64,000 bases of DNA from Cephalotus follicularis (GCA_001972305.1 BDDD01002306.1:1-64000), one strand, 5' to 3'. Shown: positions 24,842-37,510, counted from the stretch's first letter. The notes: a model not told the origin generated them from the letters alone. Numbers and translations are program-made.

Positions 24842-25360
24842 AGACATCGACGTCTACATGAAGACATCGATGCCTTCGTGTGAAAATGTGAAAGATATCG
24901 ATGCTTGAGTAAAGACATCAACGCCTTTTCTGGGCATTATAGAACAGTAATGTTATGCCTTCGTGTGTGAATGAGAAAGACATCGATGTCTTTGGGAAGA
25001 CATCGACGCCTTTTCTGGGTATTCCAAAACAGTAGTGTTTACTGTTGTTGGTGAACTGCCCTTGGTGATTGCATGTTTTATTCATGAAATGGTGTTTTGG
25101 TTATATTCCCTGTTAACCAGTAGCATGCCTTACACGTTGAGAGAGTGAGATTCTTTTATATGAAGAATTAAAGGGCCGGATTCTACCCTCCAGGATCAAG
25201 ACTCGCGAACTAATACCTCCTGGTATTCATAAAGACATCGACGTCTTTTGAAAAGCATCGACGTCTTTGGTCTGAAAATGCCTGGGAATAACTGCACAAG
25301 TGTTGGCGCCTTAGGGTAAAAGACGTCGACGCCTTTGGGATAAACATCGATGCTTATCCC
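24842..25360 (+). repeat. second ATCGAT/GTCGAC cluster, A 5' LTR
   Basis: About twelve spaced copies of the GACATCGACGTCTTTG type, often in pairs 15-25 bp apart, downstream of the candidate donor site. In the 3' LTR the equivalent is 32324-32835, where the part at about 32706-32782 is replaced by an A-tract. Confidence 0.85.
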
Positions 25361-26139
25361 TCTGTTTGGAAAAGTTTCACTCGAATGGGACCCGTTAGAC
25401 CCGAAACGACTCTAGGAACGAACCTAGATGCATTCTGAGCATATGTTTGCATTATTACTGTGAAGTGCATTATGGTTGATTTCAAAAAGTGTTAACGATT
25501 TTGAAAGGCTTACATGATTATTATATTAATTAATTGCATGAAAATGTATATTTGCCAAATACATATATATATTTTTGAAATGATTGGGGAAAGTATTTTC
25601 CAAAGACGGAGAAATGTTTAAAGGATTATCTATACAATCAAATTGTATTGTTTTAAGTTTATAACTTATTACAACATGAGACGGAGTTTTATAATTTAAA
25701 CAAATATATTTGATCAAGTAATTATATTCATTGCTTGACTTGTACTGTACGGTGTTTGTGCTTGTTGATTATTGGCCGCTGTGCTAATAACCTGTTGATT
25801 GTTTAGCCGTCGTGCTAAGAAACCTCTACGGAGGACTTGCTTCAAACCATTCGCAAACGGGGATTTGAGTTAGAGTGCATGACGTTGGGGCCAGGAGGTG
25901 GCGACGGTGATGATGACTTGTTTGTCTGGTTCCCTTTTGGGGACATACTTGCTACTTGTGTTGATATAGCCTTATGAGGTTATACCTGTATTGTGAACAT
26001 GCATATACTTATACATGTATATACTGTGATATATATATACTGAGATATATATACTGTACTGCATCACAATGCATTCATTCATGTTGCTCATTATCATATA
26101 CCTCGAATTGTATTTAAGAGTCTTTTCACTTAGCCGAAT

Positions 26140-26180
26140 GAGGACAAAGGCTAACCCCTACTGTAACAGATTGATGGAGT
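26140..26180 (+). promoter_or_regulatory. conserved block and candidate 3' splice site in A 5' LTR
   Basis: GAGGACAAAGGCTAACCCC is followed by CTACTGTAACAG|ATTGATGGAG. LTR H has the same block at 61886, then TGTGTTTCAG|GTTGATGCAG. LTR D has a related block before CCATCTCAG (40728). Paired with the donor at 24604 this would remove an intron of about 1.57 kb lying wholly inside the LTR. Confidence 0.45.
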
Positions 26181-26549
26181 GGGATTTGATATGGAGCAAT
26201 GCAAGGAGACTTACGGAGAAGACTGAGTTGTTCTTATATCTTATGTACTGGTTTACTGAACAATGATCATGATAATTGGATTTTTGTAATGTGGTTTATT
26301 TCTTTCATACTATATTATCACACTCCATTTATGGGCGATCGACAATGTTATTGGGTTTTACATAAACTTTGTGGGTATCACGTAGTATGGGATGCGTGAT
26401 ACATATTTAAATTCAGCTTAATTCATGTTATTGCTTCCGCTATTGAAGGTTTTTTGCTTTTACGTTTTGTCGCATAAGATGAATTATGTTGTGTTGATTG
26501 CCTTACCGCTCTAATGTTGTCCTCATGGAAAAACGGGGGCGTGAAAAAA

Positions 26550-26561
26550 TGGTATCAAAGC
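26550..26561 (+). promoter_or_regulatory. tRNA-Met primer-binding site of A
   Basis: TGGTATCAAAGC, three bases after the 5' LTR. It differs by one base from the usual TGGTATCAGAGC of plant elements primed by initiator tRNA-Met. Confidence 0.88.
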
Positions 26562-26657
26562 ATATTCCATATATGCTTAGCTAGGATACTTTCCTTGGCA
26601 ATCGATAAATTGTTTTCCTAAAGTCATGACTAACCGTCATCCTTCTTATAGGAACAA

Positions 26658-27780
26658 ATGGACCGAAGGAGAACGCGTGCTAGGGCTAGAGCTGTTGGAG
26701 CCAATGACCCTGAAGAAGCGGATATGCCGCAAGGAGTGAATGTCCCCCAGGATGATAGGGATCCGATGACCCGGATTGTAGATTATTTCCAGCAATAGAT
26801 GGCCTTTAATTTGGCTAACGCGGAGGAGATGCGCCAGTACTACGCGCAAGCTTGGCCGCAACACAGAGCTCCCGATCACTGCCTGGGAGAGGATAGTAAC
26901 CAGTTTGGGAGGGACATTGAAAGGTTTATGAGACATAATCCACCCAGTTTCCAGGAGAACTTGATGCTACTGTGGCTGAGAGATGGCTGCAGGACCTGGA
27001 GAAAATCTTTGAAGTAATGGACTGTACTGAAACTCAAAAACTGAAGTTTGCTGTATACCGCCTATGGGGTGAAGCCACTCATTGGTGGGAGATGGTCAAG
27101 ACGAAATGGGAATCTCAAAGGCTTTACAGTATTTGGGGAAGATTCCAGGCAGAATTCTTGGAGACATATGTTCCTCAGTTGGAACAAGAGCGCTGGGAGA
27201 CAGAGCTCTTGGAACTGTGACAAGGGGAAATGACGGTGACCGAGTATCAAGCAAGGTTCATGGAGCTAGCTAGACACTCGCCTTATCTTGTAGCTGATGA
27301 AGTGAAGAAGATACGGAGATTTTTGAGGGGTCTGCGACCGGATCTTTGGTCAAGAATCAGAGCTATGGAGTTGGGAACTTTTGTGGAGGTTGCTCAGAAG
27401 GCGAGATTGATAGAGAGCATATCCAACGAGGACTGAGCAGAGAGGGCTCAAGCATAACAAAATAAACAGAGTCCGACGAGGCCAGCTTCTTCAAAATGGC
27501 AAGGCAGCGGTTCTCCGACAAAATCATCGAAGAACAAATCTGGGCAGACTGCCACACAGGGTACTCCTAGCCAAGGGAGTAATGCAGGTACTGGGGCTTG
27601 TTATAACTATGATCGTAAAGGCCACTTACAGAAAGATTGTTGGAGGATGAATGGACTGTGTTTGAGGTGTGGGGCATCTGGCCATTCCGTGAGAGATTGC
27701 CCGAAGAGTCAGGCTACAACATCTACTAGACCAGGGGGCCTTCACAGCGAAGGGACACCAGCAAGGGCATTGCAAAAGGT
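26658..27780 (+). pseudogene. gag of element A
   Basis: It begins with ATG at 26658, 96 bp after the primer site, giving a basic start (MDRRRTRARARAVG). The capsid region follows, with LKFAVYRLWGEATHWWEMVK near 27035-27100 and FMELARHSPYLVADEVKKI near 27260-27315. Two CCHC knuckles lie at 27599-27702 (CYNYDRKGHLQKDC and CLRCGASGHSVRDC). Gag assembles virus-like particles in the cytoplasm and the knuckles bind the element RNA. The capsid is the retrotransposon-gag type of Tekay chromoviruses. A few interruptions are present. Translation would continue into pro-pol, as is usual for these elements. Confidence 0.88.
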
Positions 27781-30700
27781 AGAGTTTTTACCCTTTCACA
27801 GACAGAGGTTCCGGAGTCTACCTCAGTCAATGGAGGTACATTGTATATTTATGGTTTTTCTGCTAGAGTGTTGATGGACCCTGGAGCATCACATTCTTTT
27901 ATTTCCTCACAATTTGCATCACACTTAGATGTAACACCAGACTATATGCCATACACCTTGGATGTGAGCACACCTGCTGGAGTTTCCATGTATACAGATA
28001 CCGTATATAAGAGTTGTGAGATGTCTGTGGCAGGCATTCCCTTGTATGCGGATTTGATAGTATTGCCCATCCGCGACTTTGATGTTATTTTGGGGATGGA
28101 TTGGCTGTCAGCACATCATGCTTACATGGACTGCTACAGCAAGAAAGTTGATTTCCGTCTGCCCGATGATATCGTTTTCCAGTTTAAGGGAGACAGGGGG
28201 TTTTCCACACCGGTTATATCCTTTATCCGTGCGTCGAGGTATCTCGAGAAAGGATGTGAAGGATATCTTGCTTATGTAATTGACCGGAGGAAAGAGAAGG
28301 GTTCGAGCCTGGAGGAGATCCCAGTGGTGTGTGAATTTTCAGATGTATTTGCCGATGACGTAGGATCTTTGTCACCAAAGAGGAATATGGAGTTTGTTAT
28401 CGATCTTATACCAGGTACAACTCCTATTTCCAAAGCACCGTATAGAATGGCTTCTGAAGAATTAAAGGAACTGAAATTGCAGTTACAAGATCTGATAGAT
28501 AAGGGTTTCATTCGACCAAGTGTTTCTCCGTGGGGTGCGCCTGTACTGTTTGTCAAGAAGGAGGACGGGTCGATGAGGCTCTGCATTGACTACAGAATGT
28601 TAAACAAGGCAACTATCAAGAACAAGTATCCTTTACCCCACATCGAGGATTTGTTCGACCAGCTGCAAGGAGCGAGAGTATTCTCGAAACTTGATTTGAG
28701 GTCAGGCTATCACCAGTTGAGAGTGAGGGAAGGAGATATAGAGAAGACTGCTTTCCGGACAAGGTATGGTCACTACGAGTTCCTCGTAATGCCTTTTTGT
28801 GTTACCAATGCACCGGCTGCGTACATGTCATTAATGAACGATGTGTTTCGACCGTACCTGGATCCGTTTGTCGTTGTGTTTATTGACGACGTACTAGTAT
28901 ACTCAAGGAGTGAGGAGGAGCATGCTTGGCATCTGAGGTTGGTTTTGCATATTCTCCGAGAGCAGCAGCTGAATGCCAAATTTAGTAAGTGTGAATTTTG
29001 GCTTGACCGTGTGATCTTCCTTGGTCACATTGTATCTGGAGATGGTTTGGCGGTGGATCCGTCGAAGACAGAGGTGGTACGAGATTGGCCACAGCCGAAG
29101 AGTGTAACAGAGGTACGCAGTTTTCTTGGATTAGCGGGGTATTACAGGAGGTTCATCCAGAAATTTTCAAAGATAGCTGAGCCCTTGACTAGACTGACAC
29201 AGAAGAAGACCTTGTTTATCTGGGATGAAGATTGTGAAGCTAGTTTCCATGAACTGAAGGATCAGTTGGTTTCCGCTCCTATCTTGGAATTACCCGAGGG
29301 TAATGAGGACTTTGCAGTCTATAGTGATGCATCGGGTAAAGGCTTGGGTTGCGTGTTGATGCAACGAGGTAGAGTGATCGCTTATGCTTCGTGGAAGCTA
29401 AAGCCATACGAAGAGAATTACCCGACTCGCGATCTTGAACTGGCAGCTATTATCTTTGCTCTTTAGAAATGGAGACACTACTTGTATGGAACTCAATTTG
29501 AGATCTTTACTTATCATAAGAGCTTGAGGTACCTGTTTTGTCAGGACACACTAAACATGAGACAGCGCAGGTGGGTAGAATTCTTTAAGGATTATGACTG
29601 CAGTATCCAGTACCACCCGGGGAAAGAGACTGTAGTCGCTGATGCCTTGAGCCGCAAGGCTATGGTTGCCAGTACGATGGTGTCGCAATGGAAGATGTTA
29701 GAAGACTTCCAAGAGTGGTCTCTGTTTAATCAGGCACCGTGAATCTTTGTGGTCGACATGCGGGTCCATCTAGTGTTACTGGATCACATCAGGGATGCAC
29801 AACCACACGATCCAGAGTTGCAACGAATTCAGGAGAACCTGGACTCGGAATCCAATTTTCGAGTACATGCTGATGGTTTTCTGAGATTTCGGGGACGTGT
29901 GTGTCTCCCAGATGAACCAGGGTTGAAGAATGAGTTGCTTCGTGGGGCTCATAAATCTTTGTACAGTATTCATCCTGGTAGTACCAAAATGTACCAAGAT
30001 ATGAAGAAAACTTACTAGTGGCCTAGCATGAAGCGCGAAATTGCAGAATATGTTCCGAAGTGTTTGACTTGCCAAAGGGTCAAGGCCGAACACCAGAGAC
30101 TGGCAGGACTGTTGCAGTCATTACCAGTGGCAGAGTGGAAATGGGAACACATCACGATGGACTTTGTTTCTGGATTTCCACTGACTAGGCATCGTCATAA
30201 TGCCGTGTGGGTTATTGTTGATAGACTCACCAAATCAGCACACTTTTTGCCTACACACGTCACTGATTTCGCGAGCAGGTTGGCTCGATTATACGTGAAG
30301 GAGATTGTGAGACTACACAGTGTTCCAGTGAGCATCGTTTGTGATAGGGATTCGATCTTCACTTCCAACTTCTGGAAGAGATTTCAGACAGCATTCGGGA
30401 TGAGATTGAATCTCAGTACTGCTTTTCACCCTCAAACAGATGGACAGTCAGAGCGTACCATCAAAACCTTGGAGGATATGCTTCGGGCTTCTGTGATCGA
30501 TTTTACTGGGACATGGGAAGACCATATTCCTCTGATAGAGTTTTCTTATAATAACAACTATCACGCGAGTATTGGTATGGCTCCATACGAGGCACTGTAT
30601 GGGAGGAAGTGTAGGTCACCCATCTGTTGGGACGAGGTTGGTGAACGACCATTGCTTGGGTCGGATTTGGTGGAGGAGACTTCGGAGAAAGTCAAGTTCA

Positions 30701-31197
30701 TCAAAGAGAAGTTACTAGAAGCACAAAGTCGGCAGAAGAGCTATGTTGACAGTGTGAAGAGGAGGCCTTTGACCTTCAGTGTGGGAGATCACGTGTTTTT
30801 GAAGGTATCTCCGTGGGAAGGGGTACAAAGGTTCGGAAAGAAGGGCAAGTTAGCGCCACGCTATATTGGTCCTTTTGAGATTCTAGAGAGGGTTGGGGAG
30901 GTAGCTTATCAGCTAGCCTTGCCTCCTACTTTGTCGGGTGTACATGATGTCTTCCATGTATCGATGCTACGAGGTTATATCCGAGATCCATCACATGTCC
31001 TGGATTATGACTCGGTTACGGTGAGGGATGACCTTTCCTACGAGGAGTCACCCGTGAGAATCTTGGATTGGAAGACACAAGTATTGAGGAACCGGACTAT
31101 CCGGATGGTGAAGGTTCAGTGGCAATTTCATCAGCCGGATGAAGCGACTTGGGAATGTGATGATGATATCCGAGAACGTTACCCGCATTTGTTTTAG
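27781..31197 (+). pseudogene. pro-pol of element A (protease, RT, RNase H, integrase, chromodomain)
   Basis: Protease: [10 protein letters not shown] near 27877 and [12 protein letters not shown] near 28080. [21 protein letters not shown] near 28505, [15 protein letters not shown] near 28682, and the catalytic FIDDVLVYS near 28879. RNase [15 protein letters not shown] near 29318 and [10 protein letters not shown]. Integrase: zinc region H..H..C..C near 29950-30085 (CLTCQ), then core TMDFVSGFP, IVCDRDSIFTSNFW and HPQTDGQSERTIKTLEDML near 30157-30480, supplying D, D and E. The C-terminal tail (IRMVKVQWQFHQPDEATWE, ending RYPHLF) is a chromodomain-type module that guides integration to heterochromatin in this family. 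The longest open part is 27841-29466. A few breaks are present. Confidence 0.93.
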
Positions 31198-31228
31198 TAT
31201 TGTGCTAATTTTGAGGATGAAATTTCTT

Positions 31229-31242
31229 GAAGGAGGGGTGGA
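31229..31242 (+). promoter_or_regulatory. polypurine tract of A
   Basis: GAAGGAGGGGTGGA immediately precedes the 3' LTR start TGTAACGCCCG and follows GAGGATGAAATTTCTT, the usual end of Tekay internal regions. Confidence 0.88.
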
Positions 31243-34028
31243 TGTAACGCCCGATATTTTCATTTTTTTGTAATATTTCATTTTAACATGTAATCGTATG
31301 CTTGGATTAATGAAAATGTTGAAGATTTCGCCTCAATAATGTTACCAAACCCTAATTATTGCTTTGGGAGAAAGGAAGGTGTGTGTTTAAACCAAAACGG
31401 TGCAGTTTTGGGATATATGCATCGATGTCTTTCGAAAGACGTCGACGCCTATGGGAGCAAAGGCGTACGTGGAAGCATATACATGCACGTCGATGTAGGC
31501 AAAGACATCGACTCCGTCGTGTGAAAAGGGAAAAGTCATCGACGTCTATGGAAGACGTTGACGTCTTTGAAAAGAATATCAGTCACGTTATGAACTGACA
31601 GAGTAACATGCAAGAGTGAAGGAATTAGGATCCTTGCAGGCGCCTCGAGGCACGGGAAGGAGACGTGTTGATCATGCATAATGGCCTCCTGACCTGCATG
31701 ACTAAAGAAGCATGAAGAAGGTAACAAGTGTTACCATGCATGCAACCTGCAAATAAAACATGAGAAGAAAACAAAAGGCAGAAACTCACTGGGAAAGAGG
31801 GAGAGAACACGAGAGTGCTCATTGAATGTAGGGAGAAAGAGGGAGAGGGAACCATCTGCATAAGAACAACCCCCTCCCCACCTCTCTCTCTCTTTTAAAA
31901 CACCAAAGGAAAGGAAAAGGAGAAAACCAGTGAGTGGAGAAAGAGGGAGCCACCATTGTTGAGCTTGTTTGGAGTTAGGACTTGGAGCTCGTGGATTGCA
32001 GCTGCTGAGCGGAACTTGGAGCTGTTGTGGCCAGAACCTTGGAACTCAAAGAGGTGGACTTTCCAGTTCCTAACGTGGAACAACAAGGTAGGGGAAAGTG
32101 ATGGTTCTTATACATGCATTTTGAGTTTTAAGATAATGAATACCATTAATGAGTTGCATGTTAATGGGTGAATTGTAATTTCTGGACTTCTGTGATGATT
32201 ACTGTGAAATACGGAGTAACCATGCATGTGTGATTACATGAATATGTGAACTGGTTTGTGTAAAGGATGGATTTGATAATGGCTTGTTGTGTTAAAACAG
32301 TGGAGAAAACGTTCTGGGTTGGATAGACATCGACGTCTACATGAAGACGTCGATGCCTTCGTGTGAAAATGTGAAAGACATCGATGCTTGAGTAAAGACA
32401 TCGATGCCTTTTCTGGGCATTATAGAACAGTAATGTTCTGCCTTCGTGTGTGAATGCGAAAGACATCGATGTCTTTGGGAAGACATCAACGCCTTTTCTG
32501 GGTATTACAGAACAATAGTGTTTACTTTTGTTGGTGAACAGCCCTTGGTGATTGCATGTTTAATTCATGAAATGGTGTTCTGGTTATATTCCCTGTTAAC
32601 CAGTAGCATGCCTTACACGTTGAGAGAGTGAGAGTCTTTTATATGAAGAATTAAAGGGCCGGATTCTACCCTCCAGAATCAAGACTCGCGAACTAATACC
32701 TCCTGGTATAAAAAAAAAAAAAAAAAACTTTAAAAAAAAAAAAAAAAATTAGAAATAAAAAAACAAGGAAAAAAAAAAAAAAGTGTTGGCGCCTTAGGGT
32801 AAAAGACGTCGACGCCTTTGGGATAAACATCGAAGCTTATCCCACTGATTGGAAAAGTTTCACTCGAATGGGACCCATTAGACCCGAAACGACTCTAGGA
32901 ACGAACCTAGATGCATTCTGAGCATATGTTTGCAATATTACTATGAAATGCATTATGGTTGATTTCAAAAAGTGTTAACAATTTTGAAAGGCTTACATGA
33001 TTATTATAATAATTAATTGCATGAAAATGTATATTTGCCAAATACATATATATATTTTAGAAATGATTGGGGAAAGTATTTTCCAAAGACGGAGAAATGT
33101 TTAAAGGATTATCTATACAATCAAATTGTATTGTTTTAAGTTTATAACTTATTACAACCTGAGACGGAGTTTTATAATTTAAACAAATATATTTGATCAA
33201 GTAATTATATTCATTGCTTGACTTGTACTGTACGGTGTTTGTGCTTGTTGATTATTGGCCGCTGTGCTAATAACCTGTTGATTGTTTAGCCGTCGTGCTA
33301 AGCAACCTCTACGGAGGACTTGCTTCAAACCGTTCGCAAACGGGGATTGGAGTAAGAGTGCATGACGTTGTGGCCAGGAGGTGGCGACGGTGATGACGAC
33401 TTGTTTGTCTGGTTACCTTTTGGAAACATACTTGCTACTTGTGTTGATATAGCCTTATGAGGTTATACCTGTATTGTGAACATGCATAAACTTATAAATG
33501 TATATACTGTGATATATATATACTGCGATATATATTCTGTACTGCATCATAATGCATTCATTCATGTTGCTCATTATCATATACCTCGAATTGTTTTTAT
33601 GAGTCTTTTCACTTAGCCGAGTGAGGACAAAGGCTAACCCCTACTGTAACAGATTGATGGAGTGGGATTTGATATGGAGCAACGCAAGGAGACTTAAGGA
33701 GAAGACTGAGTTGTTCTTTTATCTTATGTACTGGTTTACTGACCAATGATCATGATAATTGGATTTTTGTAACGTGGTTTATTTCTTTCGTATTGTATTA
33801 TCACGCTCCGTTTATGGGCGATCGACAATGTTATTGGGTTTTATATAAACTTTGTGGGTATCACGTAGTATGGGATGCGTGATACATATTAAAATTCAGC
33901 TTAATTCATGTTATTGCTTCCGCTATTGAAGGTTTTTGCTTTTACGTTTTGTCGCATAAGCTGAATTATGTTGTGTGTATTGCCTTACCGCTCTAATGTT
34001 GTCCTCACGGAAAAACGGGGGCGTGACA
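31243..34028 (+). repeat. 3' LTR of element A (2,786 bp)
   Basis: It is nearly identical to 23757-26546 along its whole length, ends GGGGGCGTGACA and is followed by ATAAG. It differs sharply only at about 32706-32782, where an almost pure A-tract stands in place of the GTCGAC-type motifs seen at 25215-25290 in the 5' copy. Confidence 0.93.
32706..32782. repeat. A-rich low-complexity tract in 3' LTR of A
   Basis: About 77 bases, almost all A, with a few C, T and G. The flanks on both sides align base for base with the 5' LTR, and the replaced segment has nearly the same length. The few non-A bases partly coincide with bases of the 5' copy, which suggests consensus damage, not a biological insertion. 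Confidence 0.85.
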
Positions 34029-34033
34029 ATAAG

Positions 34034-36186
34034 AAATTCTACATCTCTCAAGAGGTAAGGACGTCAACTACTCAGGGAACATATCAAGATACGCACTGAC
34101 CATCGGGAAATCCTCCAACCTCGGTACCCATCTCTTGCTATCTCTCACATGTGCCAGTTAACCATTGCAACCCTGTCTCAAAAGCTTGTTAGCATGAATA
34201 ACAGATATCATCTGAACTGACTGGTGCTTTAAGGTTCCAACAAACCAGAACTGAGACTGGCCTAACATACAGAAGGTTACGACCTTCCTATAACAATCCA
34301 CAAGATCATAGTGTGCCACTAACCAATCCTTCCCTATGATTACATTCAGCTCATCCATCGACAACACTATAAGATCTGCCAACAAAACACGATCGTCGAT
34401 CTCAATGGCACAACATTTACACACCCATTCACAATACATAGGCTCTCCTACTGGGTACTAACCTCAATTACAAAAGATAAGGGCTTGGGTTCTACCTCAA
34501 CGTAACAGAGAAAATGCATAGCAATGTTTGAATGAGATGAACCAGGAACTATAAGAGTCTGTTCCATATGCTAAGATATATTGATGCTACCACCAATAAC
34601 CAAGGCAAATCCTGCTACGGCTCTCTGATCCATGGCATAAACTCTACCCTTCATGGTAGGAGCTGATCCAATAGGCTGCTTACCACGATCTTCCCCCAGT
34701 GAAGAAGACGAAGTGGTACTAGGACGACCCTGGTATTGCTGTCCAGAACCACGGCACTGTTGGGAACCTCCCTGAGATCAAGCCAAACTCTAACCTGGCT
34801 GATTCCCCAAACCATACCAGCTACGAGGATACTGTGTAGCCATGTGATCCATAGCTCCATAAACTATGCACTTGCTGTTCATCCACCACCAATCATCTAA
34901 AGCATGATTTGTGCGCTGACAATACATGCAAGGATCAAAAGGAACCTGACTACTATCACTGGAAAGCATAGGGTGACTTCCCTGTGATGGCATCCTCCTC
35001 TGGTGTCTCTACTGAGAGCCACGACCTCGACTCCCCTGCTGAGAACCTTGAAACTGCCCTCACGAACTTCAGGAACCGGATGGACTACCAATGCTCCGAG
35101 GAGATGCGCCCTGACTCAGGTTGTTGCTATTTCCTGACCTCTTGGATTTATTACTACTCCAGAACTCCTCCCTGACTACCAATCGAACGAAGTAGGCCTA
35201 CTGCTACTATACTGGATCCTTAAATTTTGCAGTTCTTCTTATACCAAATCAACATCTTTGGCTCTGCTAGTCAACTCAAAGAAGGTTCTAAATCATAGAG
35301 GCATCTGTCTGATATCTTGTCTAAGCCCACCAAGAAACCTCTTGGCCTACCATGCTTCAGTACCAACCATGTAAGGAGCTATCCTCGCCAACTCAATAAA
35401 CTTGGCCTTGTACTGGGCCTCTATCATGCTGCCTAAGGTTAGGCCAAGAAATTCGGCCTCCTTTCTGTCAACCTCAGCCTCGGGAAAGTACTTAGTAAAT
35501 TCTGTTACAAACATGTCCCATGAATTTGCTATCCCTGATTCTTCCCAGGACGCATCAACCATCCTCCACAAATGTTCTGCTTCACTGTGCAGCATATAAG
35601 TGGAAAAAGGAACCTTCTCTAAGTATGAACATTCCAAGACCCTAAAGATTTTCTCTAACTGCATCAACTATCTCCTAGCAACAATAGCTTCAGAGTCCCC
35701 TATAAATGCTAGAGGATTTAATTTCAAAAACCTGATAAAGGGATCCTCCTTGCGTGTAGTCCGCTCAACTAGTCTACTTACCGCTTTTACACGCCTAGCT
35801 AATCTTGCAGCTAGGGTTTGCTCTGCTGTAGCCACTTGTCGCTGCATAAATTCATTCATCTGGGCCATCATGGAATGCATCTCCCTCAGATAATCTCTAG
35901 TCTCATCTTGAGCTGGAGCAACAAATTCTGCTTTGTGGGCCACATTCAGTTCTTCCTATCTTCAAAACCTCTATTGGCTCAGGAACGTCTAGTCGATGGC
36001 CCTCCTCTAACTGTTCTCCCCGCTCCTCTTCGATGACCTTCCATACCTACCTTATATAAGAGAAAAGGGCCAGATATCCACTTGTCATATCCGAAACTCC
36101 AAAATAACTGAAGAAATCAATAATCTTATTCACACCAATTAATTCCAAAAGCCCAGGATCCTAGCCTGGCATAGTCAACATAGAAC
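34034..36186 (-). pseudogene. gag and protease of element B
   Basis: On the minus strand from the right: gag near 35347-35943 (REMHSMMAQMNEFMQRQVAT, DPFIRFLKLNPLAFIGDSEA, YKAKFIELARIAPYMVGTEA), a zinc-knuckle region near 34830-34930 (CMYCQRTNHALDD and CIVYGAMDHMATQYP), and protease near 34158-34439 (LLADLIVLSMDELNVIIGKDW). The frame then stops at element A, which inserted here, and pol resumes left of A. Strongly related to the gag of C at 46176-46982. Several breaks. Confidence 0.85.
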
Positions 36187-36199
36187 AACTCTAATACCA
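36187..36199 (-). promoter_or_regulatory. primer-binding site of B
   Basis: The minus strand reads TGGTATTAGAGTT, six bases after the LTR end. It is a worn version of the Met-tRNA site TGGTATCAGAGC. Confidence 0.75.
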
Positions 36200-36664
36200 C
36201 CTAACTGTCACCCCCAGAACCACGAGAAGGACCCCATTGTCTGACACATGTTATGCCGTCTATATAATCCTTTCATATCATCATAAAAAAAGGTGCTATA
36301 AATTTAAAACTTCAATCAGAACCATGCATGCGTAGTTAATCATTCAAATATCTCGAGTGCATAAACCCGAATATCTACATTAACATCTTATATCTCAAGT
36401 ACTGTCACAAGCCAGAAGGTCAAACAAGTGATTTACAAACATTCTTATACATTGAATATTCTTATACAAGGTAGGTCAATCGGAACTGCACCCATGACGA
36501 AGCCTTGCTCTGCGAACCAGCCCATCTGGTCACCTTGATGCATCATCTATACCTGCCCCTAATATAGAAAACCTATAACAAGCCATAATCATCTGGTGAT
36601 ATGTATAACCACAAGGTGTAAGTGGTAGGACTTTCATCCTTCTACGCACTCTCGGTGTCATAGG

Positions 36665-36790
36665 AAGAGGAGCCAACATGCATAAACGCTTTTCGGCCTC
36701 CTCGACTCGCAGTAGCCGAGAAGCATCCCTCGGCCTCCTCAGCTCGAGGTAGTAGAGAAGCATCCCTCGGCATCCTCGGCTTGAGGTAGC
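36665..36790. repeat. CTCGG-rich short repeats in B LTR
   Basis: Three to four imperfect units of GCCTCCTCGGCTCGAGGTAG followed by AGAAGCATCCCTCG. Counterparts lie at 15876-15992 and in LTR T at 17560-17735. Confidence 0.75.
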
Positions 36791-37344
36791 ATCACCATTA
36801 TCTACACACTACTAGTGTCAAAGGGGATAGAGTCGAGATAAAGGTAGTTTGGTTGACCCTCCCTCAATGTTAGTCTCTTTAGAAGTAAAGCATACAGAGT
36901 AGTCTTCATTATTCAGCGTTACACGGGGACCTTACAATTATCTCTCATAATCGGAGTACCTCGGGTCCATCCATAAAGTGGGTCCTGTAAGTTATCTCTC
37001 CAAGAGGGCTTGTTTGTTAAGACAGCCACTACATGGGGTCCTTACAATTATCTCTCACAACCGGTGTCCCTAGTAGGTTCATCCAGATAGTGGGTCATGC
37101 AAGCTATCTCTCCGTCAGACTAAGCGGCCACCTCTCTAATTGCCATGATATAGTGGAGATCGGGAATGGGCTATCTCGTCAGAGCTTCACAGTGTCGAGA
37201 AAAAGCTATGACCCTAGAGGTCTGGAAGTACAAAACCCTTTGGATGATTGGTATTGAAACCCATCTGATCAGAGAAAGGTTCACCTAGGCTACATAGCCT
37301 TAGAGCTTTCCTAAGACCTGATGTCAAAGGAGCTCTGACATCTT

Positions 37345-37510
37345 CCTTCGAGGTCTGCCTTCAAGTACCGAGGTCTGCCTTCAAGTACTGAGGTCTTGCC
37401 TTCAAGTACTGAGGTCTGCCTTCAGTACCGAGGTCAGCCTTCAAGTACTGAAGTCAGCCTTCAAGTACCGAGGTCTGCCTTCAAGTACTGAGGTCTTGCC
37501 TTTATGTGTT
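37345..37510. repeat. 20-bp minisatellite in B 5' LTR (about 8 units)
   Basis: Units close to GAGGTCTGCCTTCAAGTACC, the same as at 16735-16888 in the partner LTR and the parent form of the large array in LTR T. Confidence 0.9.

Larger units (their letters stand above)
23757..26546 (+). repeat. 5' LTR of element A (2,790 bp)
   Basis: It starts TGTAACGCCCGGTATTTTC and ends CGGGGGCGTGAAA; the 3' LTR end reads GTGACA. ATCGAT/GTCGAC clusters lie at 23936-24095 and 24842-25360. A GA-rich stretch lies near 24290-24480, a stem-loop with a candidate splice donor at 24583-24610, and a conserved GAGGACAAAGGCTAACCCC block at 26140. The open frames (24247-24688) are not conserved as proteins. Confidence 0.93.
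23757..34028 (+). mobile_element. Ty3/Gypsy chromovirus A (Tekay/Del type), full length, 10.3 kb
   Basis: The best preserved element. LTRs are at 23757-26546 and 31243-34028, with primer site TGGTATCAAAGC, gag, protease, RT, RNase H, integrase, chromodomain and polypurine tract all in order. The target duplication ATAAG lies at 23752-23756 and 34029-34033, inside the pro-pol region of element B. Blocks of the two LTRs compared by eye differ by about 2-4%. At the often used plant rate near 1.3e-8 per site per year this is roughly one to one and a half million years. The coding region looks nearly whole with a handful of breaks, so this copy is not autonomous. Confidence 0.95.
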
